This document shows positions 60,001-64,000 of a stretch of DNA of 64,000 nucleotides, one piece after another. The stretch's first letter is position 1. Every line of letters starts with the position of its first letter. Location: NCBI GenBank assembly GCA_001548435.1, contig AP017308.1:186001-250000 (forward strand), written 5' to 3'. The notes beneath the pieces were generated by a model. It ran no database searches and had not been told where the DNA came from. It worked only from the letters and a program-made list of their open reading frames with translations. Source of the DNA: Leptolyngbya sp. NIES-3755 (GTDB lineage: Bacteria; Cyanobacteriota; Cyanobacteriia; Leptolyngbyales; Leptolyngbyaceae). A program made the translations under genes and the position numbers.

Positions 60001-62006
60001 CCATCCCAATTGATCTGTGCAGTTAAAGGCTGATCAATCAGAGCAATTCCTTGCGACAATCTCACCTGTCCATCGGCTCGAATCGCATCCGGTCGGATTG
60101 CATTCAACGCGCCCGCCAGTCGAACATTCCCACTCAAATCACCGCGTAATTGTGGTGAGAATTGATTGAGTGCAATGCCAGCGATTTGGGTATCCGCTTG
60201 AAAACGTCCTGCGATCGCATTAAAGTTCGCATTGACAAAACTATTTCCATTTGTGAGTCTCGCTTGTCCTCGCGCCTGAACATTCTCTAGTCCTGGTGCC
60301 GTCAATGATCCTGCTACTTCTGCATTTCCATTGATCAATCCTTGAACTTGGGGCGCAAATTGACTCGCTTGCACATTAGAAGCTTGAACGGTTCCTTGCC
60401 AACGTTGCCCGATCGTTCTGCCTTGAGCCGTGAGCGTTCCCCCTGCAACTTGGAACACAGCATTTCGCAGAATCGTATTGCCGCCTGTGACAACCACTTC
60501 ACCTGTACCCGGATAAGTCGCTTCTGGAGCTTGGAACTGAGCGATCGTTTGCACTTGATCTAATCGCCCAATGATCTGTCCTCGTGCATTCACGCGCCCG
60601 ATTGTAACGGGTAAATTTCCAGCATTGTACAATTGTGCGATCGCATCTCCCGGAACATTCTGAGCTTGATAATTAATTGCGATCGACTGTGGCGCATTCA
60701 AATCTATGTTGCCACTTGCAACCACTGTTCCACCCGCTTGAGGAGTAGCGCGAATGTTCGAGAGGGCTAAATTTAAGGTCTCTGTATCAAAGCGAAAATC
60801 TGTACTCGCTTGAGTCAAATTAATGCGATCGACTCTAGCAGTTCTCGTGTTCCGAACTCGACCTGTGATAATTGGAGTTTCTGCTTCCCCTGTTACTCGA
60901 ATGTCTGCGGTTGCTTCTCCAGTTGCATCAAACGGAAGATCAACTTGAAACGTATCAAAAAAGTCTTCAACCCGAACGGCTCTGACATTAGCGGATAGAT
61001 TGTAGCCCTTCTCAGTATCAATCTTGCCATTTGCAGTCAGCGGAATCTTACCAAGCTGCGATCGCACTTTATCCAGAGTGATCACCGTATCATCAATCTG
61101 CAAGTTCCCCGATGACCTGGAGAATTCTGGCTGTAGCTGCGGAATCTGAACCGTCACATCTTTGAAATCGGCTGTTCCTTTGACCACTGGACGTTGATTC
61201 GGTCTGAGTTGAACATTCACATTGCCATTCGTTCGACCTTGCCTGAGATTGATCGGCAGCTTCACCAATCGATCGATTTCTGCGACTAAAAATTCTTTTG
61301 CTCGAATGTTCAGATTCGAGTTCAGACCGTCTTTAACAAGCGTTTCACCTTTAATGTCGATCGCGCCTTGCTTGGTCGATTCACCATCGAGATCATAAGC
61401 AATCCGTTGATTGTTATCAAAGAAATTTGCTGCTCCTGTAACTTGCCGCAATGTAATTGGAACTCTTTGCTGTCCTGGTTTTGGAAAAGCATCAAGTTCA
61501 ACATTGGCATCTCTAAATCGAATGCGATCGAGTTGCGTTCTAATCAGTCCTTCTTGCTCCTGAGCTTTGATCTGCGTTTTAACCCAAACCCCATCTTTTT
61601 GCTGATCGAGATACACATCTGGCTGCAACAAAGTGATATCGAGCTTCAACGTGCGAGTGAGCAACAATTGTAACAAGTTAAAGTTCACTTCCACCCCTTC
61701 AACCGAAGCGCGATCGCGATCGTTCGGAGTTGCCGGAATCGAACTTTTACCAAACCGCAAACTCGACAGTGAGAAGCCTTCGACCTGTCCGAGATCCACG
61801 GGTCGATCGAGCAATTCACTTAAATTTTGTTCAACCAGCGGTGCGAGATCGTTCTGTACGAATCTTGACCCGTACCAGATGCCCACACCGAGTCCTAAGG
61901 CACTGAGAATTGCGATCGGCACTCCGACGCGACCCAGCAGCACAAGCCACAAACGACGACGAGCGGGAGTTTCGGGACGATTGTTCGGATCGGGGGATTG
62001 AGTCAT
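57000..62006 (-). CDS. TamB-like translocation/assembly module protein
   Basis: The 1668-residue protein has a Pro/Arg-rich start, one membrane helix (about 27-46, VGVPIAILSALGLGVGIWYG) and then an AsmA/DUF748-like start. The long beta-rich repeat region makes a groove-like beta helix. The last 350-400 residues match the TamB C-terminal domain (LVLGDRVQIVQAP, SEVTRSRIAAPG-type stretch, GGGFVNTLG, EYEFRF at the end). TamB-type proteins span the periplasm and serve outer-membrane assembly or phospholipid transport. It is encoded alone, with no TamA/Omp85 gene adjacent. A proline/threonine-rich linker near residue 1370 (GGTPTTPSTAPTAPT) is probably flexible. Confidence 0.9.
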   Translation of the reverse strand: MTQSPDPNNRPETPARRRLWLVLLGRVGVPIAILSALGLGVGIWYGSRFVQNDLAPLVEQNLSELLDRPVDLGQVEGFSLSSLRFGKSSIPATPNDRDRASVEGVEVNFNLLQLLLTRTLKLDITLLQPDVYLDQQKDGVWVKTQIKAQEQEGLIRTQLDRIRFRDANVELDAFPKPGQQRVPITLRQVTGAANFFDNNQRIAYDLDGESTKQGAIDIKGETLVKDGLNSNLNIRAKEFLVAEIDRLVKLPINLRQGRTNGNVNVQLRPNQRPVVKGTADFKDVTVQIPQLQPEFSRSSGNLQIDDTVITLDKVRSQLGKIPLTANGKIDTEKGYNLSANVRAVRVEDFFDTFQVDLPFDATGEATADIRVTGEAETPIITGRVRNTRTARVDRINLTQASTDFRFDTETLNLALSNIRATPQAGGTVVASGNIDLNAPQSIAINYQAQNVPGDAIAQLYNAGNLPVTIGRVNARGQIIGRLDQVQTIAQFQAPEATYPGTGEVVVTGGNTILRNAVFQVAGGTLTAQGRTIGQRWQGTVQASNVQASQFAPQVQGLINGNAEVAGSLTAPGLENVQARGQARLTNGNSFVNANFNAIAGRFQADTQIAGIALNQFSPQLRGDLSGNVRLAGALNAIRPDAIRADGQVRLSQGIALIDQPLTAQINWDGQRLNIPQATAQGFRANGAILADVSGTPRITGLDLAIQATGYDLNNLPIPRPPVTQLAGAVDLIGRITGTPDSPRVVSNVTVRGLSLNGVTFDPVLSGNLNLLPRGFNLNVQGAQDRIALDLEPSFRPRSLLVQRGEATLAGQTRGNIFQVAIRQFPIDGFVLPGVNLAQFGGVGGTLAGNLNIDLDRLRVLDGNATVQNLRIGTFRTDVATTAFVNRNNVFEFSDTTLTSGQSKYTLSGNVDLRAAPRFNGKITIAQGRIEDVLGGLQFFDLQDFTRGAQAPTYDRANALNPVPVGDPQASLLDQLRRFAEINTLLRLNNQAIAENRIPQTADVRGNFGGEITVSGSLSEGVQAEFDLRAQNVEYRPYQAQIRLVNGQLQPVNDRVLTAESVIALGSLNNGVVSLEPLRIQSGSSQINLTGQFGGETQFGQLTAQNLPIEQIDRFYPLPLDISGKLNSTVTISGTRTNPSVVGQVQVIDGFLDATPVETATGNFTYNNARLNFGSNIALATSPNEPVRIDGSIPYQLLPESVRPTSNEISLNLDVRNEGLSVLNVFVPQLAWRGGQGDVKLNISGTLLRPEVVGAINLNGATIEATALQAPLKNINGSIVFNRDRILVQGVQGQFDNGQVTAKGVLPILVAADADPNNPLVINLDRIRIDRRGLYQGGVSGNIAVTGTALAPEIGGQVQLANGQIQLPDTTAAGGTPTTPSTAPTAPTGIQPVVRFNNLRLVLGDRVQIVQAPLINFVAFGDLNVTGTIDAPRPEGTIRLRSGQVNLFTTQFVLERGYPQTAIFERDRGLDPVLNVRLIASVPEVTRSRIAAPGSSEFTDDSVAVANFGSLRTVRIQASVAGPASQLFQNLQLTSSPSRSRNEIVSLIGGGFVNTLGRGDSTLGIANLAGSALLTNIQGFIGNALGLSDFRLFPTLLDRGQQRGSTLGLAAEVGFDITGNLSASVLRVLTADQPTQFGIRYRFNENFLFRGSTNFSGDTQGIFEYEFRF

Positions 62007-62249
62007 CGGCTTGAATTTCGAGAGAAAGCCAATCTACCATTACCACACCCACGAAACTCTAGTGCAAAGAATTTGACAAAACCTATCGATAGGAATGATT
62101 TTGAACTCGATTGATCGATCGTCTTTTCGCACAATGCTCATGAATTTGCGGGTTCAGTATTAGACTCTGCTAGACTCTAATTCGTTCATCGTTCTTGCAC
62201 TCCTGTCCGGATTTTGAGAGTCAAGGGAATTTTGTAAAGTTGGAAGCCA

Positions 62250-62585
62250 ATGATTCACCTGATTCAACAACGAGCTACCCCACAGCAAATCGAAGAGATG
62301 TTGGCAGGAGCAGGGCTATACATTAAGCTGGCAGTAGACATCAAACGCGAGATTTTAGCAGGAGGCGGAATTCTTCATGCAGATTGTGAGCGAGTCTTAC
62401 TAGAAAATGGCAGTGTTCAAACAAACATCTGGGGTGCAAACTGGTACGCGATCAATGCCAGCTTAGACTACGAATCATTGATTAACATTCGTCCAAAGCA
62501 GGGAAATCGCTCAATGAACATCCAAGACCCCTCGATTTGCGATCGTATTTTAGAAATCACACACCGATTGTTAGGAGAAAGCTGA
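62250..62585 (+). CDS. DUF5674 family protein
   Basis: The 111-residue protein matches the DUF5674 pattern: QRATPQQIEEMLAGAGLYIKLAVDIKREILAGGG in part, HADCERVLLENGS, NIWGANWYA and INIRPKQGNRSMNIQDP. These conserved His, Cys, Trp and Arg residues suggest an enzyme or ligand-binding pocket, but no activity is known to me. A GGAAG ribosome site precedes the ATG. Its TGA overlaps the next gene's ATG (TGATG), so the two are made together. Confidence 0.85.
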   Translation: MIHLIQQRATPQQIEEMLAGAGLYIKLAVDIKREILAGGGILHADCERVLLENGSVQTNIWGANWYAINASLDYESLINIRPKQGNRSMNIQDPSICDRILEITHRLLGES

Positions 62586-62935
62586 TGGCTGTTGTCGATT
62601 GGGAAGCACTCAGACAGCGATATCAAGAGGCAGATATTTCAACCCGATTAGGTGCACTAGCTTCTAACCTGTCGCGCATTCACTCGTTAACGCTGCGGCG
62701 AGAGCAATCTGAAGTCGTTGTTCATCTCATTCGTGAGAGTCAGTTCTTAATTGAATGGACTGCTCCTAATTTAGAGATTGAGTTTGCGGCGGAATTAGTT
62801 GAACTGCAACGGCTTTTAGGAAGTTGGTATTATCACTGGAATATGGTTTGGACAACTTCAGTTCATCGAGATCAAATCGTTGAGCAAACACAGCATTGGG
62901 CAGAGAAGGTATTAGAGCGATCGTTTATCTTGTGA
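62585..62935 (+). CDS. Unknown small protein coupled to DUF5674
   Basis: I do not recognise this 116-residue protein. Starting at ATG 62585 it reads AVVDWEALRQRYQEADISTRLGALASNLSRI, mostly helical and Trp-rich (WTAPNLEIEFAAELVELQRLLGSWYYHW). It overlaps DUF5674 by one base and ends inside a perfect inverted repeat. A start 16 codons upstream would lie in the DUF5674 gene and is less likely. The pair has the size and layout of a toxin-antitoxin module, but there is no toxin motif to support that. Confidence 0.7.
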   Translation: MAVVDWEALRQRYQEADISTRLGALASNLSRIHSLTLRREQSEVVVHLIRESQFLIEWTAPNLEIEFAAELVELQRLLGSWYYHWNMVWTTSVHRDQIVEQTQHWAEKVLERSFIL

Positions 62936-62962
62936 ATAACCGCGATCGCTCTAATACCTTCT
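62904..62962. repeat. Perfect 20-bp inverted repeat joining two convergent gene ends
   Basis: AGAAGGTATTAGAGCGATCG at 62904-62923 is the exact reverse complement of 62943-62962, with a 19-nt loop. The left arm encodes the last residues of the unknown protein and the right arm reaches the stop of the acetolactate-synthase-like gene. It can act as a bidirectional terminator or as a stable 3' hairpin in both mRNAs, though there is no T-run. Confidence 0.85.
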
Positions 62963-64000
62963 AAATCGCACAACTCAAGTCGCCTGCTCTTTGGGTAAAG
63001 CGCAAATTCTCCCGATAGTCTACTGGACAATCAATCACGGCTGGAACATCTTGATCGAGTGCTTCTTTCAACGTTGGAATCAGTTCAGCAACCGATTGGA
63101 CTCGGTAGCCCTTTAAGCCCATGCTTTCCGCAAATTTGACGAAATCAGGATTGCCAAACTTGATAAACGAAGAATGTCCAAAATGGTTCTCTTGCTTCCA
63201 CTCGATCAAGCCGTAGCCACCATCATTAAAGATGATCGTCACAAAAGCAGTTCCGACTCTCAGCGCGGTTTCTAGCTCCTGACAGTTCATCATGAAGCCA
63301 CCATCCCCCGTAACCGCAACAATCTTACGATCGGGATGTACCAATTTTGCTGCGATCGCACCCGGAATTGCAATCCCCATCGCTGCAAATCCGTTGGAAA
63401 TGATGCAAGTATTCGGACGATGACAGTGGTAGTGTCGAGCCATCCACATCTTATGAGCACCGACATCAGAGATCACAATGTCATCGGCTCCCATCACTTG
63501 CCGTAAGTCGTAGATCAGCTTCTGAGGCTTGATCGGGAAACCTTCATCGTTCGCATATTGGGAATAGTCACTGCGAATTTCAGCCCGCAAATTGAGAACA
63601 TGAGGATCAGGCTTGCCATCTCGATCGCAGCGATACAAAATCTCTTGAAGTGAGTCGGAAATTTCACCGACGACTTCTGCGATCGGCATATAGCTACTAT
63701 CGACTTCAGCGGGTGTACTGCCAATGTGAATGACTGGAATTTTGCCGTCTGGATTCCATTTCTTCGGGGAGTATTCGATCAAGTCATACCCGATCGCAAT
63801 CACTAAATCAGCTTGATCAAATCCACAGCTAATATAGTCTCGTTGCTGTAGTCCAACTGCCCACAGTGCTAAGGGATGCGGATAAGGAATCACCCCTTTA
63901 CCCATAAACGTATTCGCAACGGGAATATTTAATCGAGTCGCGAACTTAGTTAACATCTCACTTGCATCACCACGAATTGCGCCATTTCCAACCAAGATCA
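62961..64000 (-). CDS. Acetolactate synthase-like TPP enzyme, N-terminus outside the window
   Basis: The visible 346 residues are the C-terminal two thirds of a thiamine-diphosphate enzyme of the large-subunit acetolactate synthase type. The frame is open to the edge and begins ILVGNGAIRG, the start of the middle (FAD/Rossmann) domain. The TPP motif GDGGFMMNCQELETA, then FNDGGYGLIEWKQ, is complete, and KPQKLIYDLRQVMG and SDVGAHKMWMARHY precede it. It condenses pyruvate (or pyruvate with 2-oxobutyrate) on the branched-chain amino acid or acetoin path. Other members of the superfamily cannot be excluded. The stop is in the inverted repeat shared with the convergent gene. Confidence 0.85.
   Translation of the reverse strand, partial: ILVGNGAIRGDASEMLTKFATRLNIPVANTFMGKGVIPYPHPLALWAVGLQQRDYISCGFDQADLVIAIGYDLIEYSPKKWNPDGKIPVIHIGSTPAEVDSSYMPIAEVVGEISDSLQEILYRCDRDGKPDPHVLNLRAEIRSDYSQYANDEGFPIKPQKLIYDLRQVMGADDIVISDVGAHKMWMARHYHCHRPNTCIISNGFAAMGIAIPGAIAAKLVHPDRKIVAVTGDGGFMMNCQELETALRVGTAFVTIIFNDGGYGLIEWKQENHFGHSSFIKFGNPDFVKFAESMGLKGYRVQSVAELIPTLKEALDQDVPAVIDCPVDYRENLRFTQRAGDLSCAI

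Overview
The window looks like chromosomal DNA of a cyanobacterium, perhaps a Leptolyngbya-like lineage (the genus is a guess). The grounds are: very many GCGATCGC/CGATCG palindromes (HIP1 type, e.g. 7361-7368 and 41286-41293); XisH/XisI-type genes; a DUF4347-RTX giant exoprotein; a DUF5674 gene; the Sll0783-type nitrogen-starvation cluster; and GTA-N8-TAC NtcA-type boxes. Genes are tightly packed, and several convergent pairs overlap by 4 to 17 bp. I recognise no tRNA, rRNA, CRISPR array, insertion sequence or prophage.

Layout. 1-4.0 kb: end of an unrecognised protein, then an overlapping acyltransferase-like/epimerase-like pair. 4.1-10.1 kb: treZ-treY (trehalose from alpha-glucan), a terminator hairpin, and a pabB-like chorismate enzyme. 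10.2-13.9 kb: M20 amidohydrolase, PGM1-like ATP-grasp ligase, 5-formyl-THF cyclo-ligase and a small Asp/Arg-repeat protein. 14.1-22.4 kb: hybrid histidine kinase, membrane-anchored lambda-type lysozyme, double-ATPase ABC protein, YfhO-like membrane protein and a coiled-coil DUF2325 protein. 22.4-39.1 kb: cell-surface locus with a porin-like barrel, a parvulin-type isomerase and a 4645-residue calcium-binding exoprotein. 39.1-46.9 kb (all minus): MATE pump, VapC-type toxin with HTH antitoxin, two tandem STAND-like ATPases, metF and trpS.

47.0-54.3 kb: a decayed xisH in front of an intact xisI, then the nitrogen-starvation/nitrilase cluster (Nit1C type) on the minus strand. The cluster holds a flavin oxidoreductase, Sll0783-like protein, nitrilase, radical SAM protein, N-acetyltransferase, AIR-synthase-like protein, glycosyltransferase and MSMEG_0570-like protein. 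Both of its upstream gaps carry a perfect GTA-N8-TAC palindrome followed 23 nt later by TAN3T, the layout of NtcA-activated promoters. This is the best supported regulatory observation here.

54.5-64 kb: SDR epimerase, GAF-LuxR regulator, thioredoxin, TamB-like protein, a DUF5674/unknown gene pair, and the C-terminal part of an acetolactate-synthase-like enzyme running off the right edge. A perfect 20-bp inverted repeat joins the 3' ends of the last two convergent genes. I see no single clearly new multi-gene system. The best candidates for new biology are the tandem ATPase pair, the acyltransferase/epimerase pair, the xisHI decay and the DUF5674 pair.
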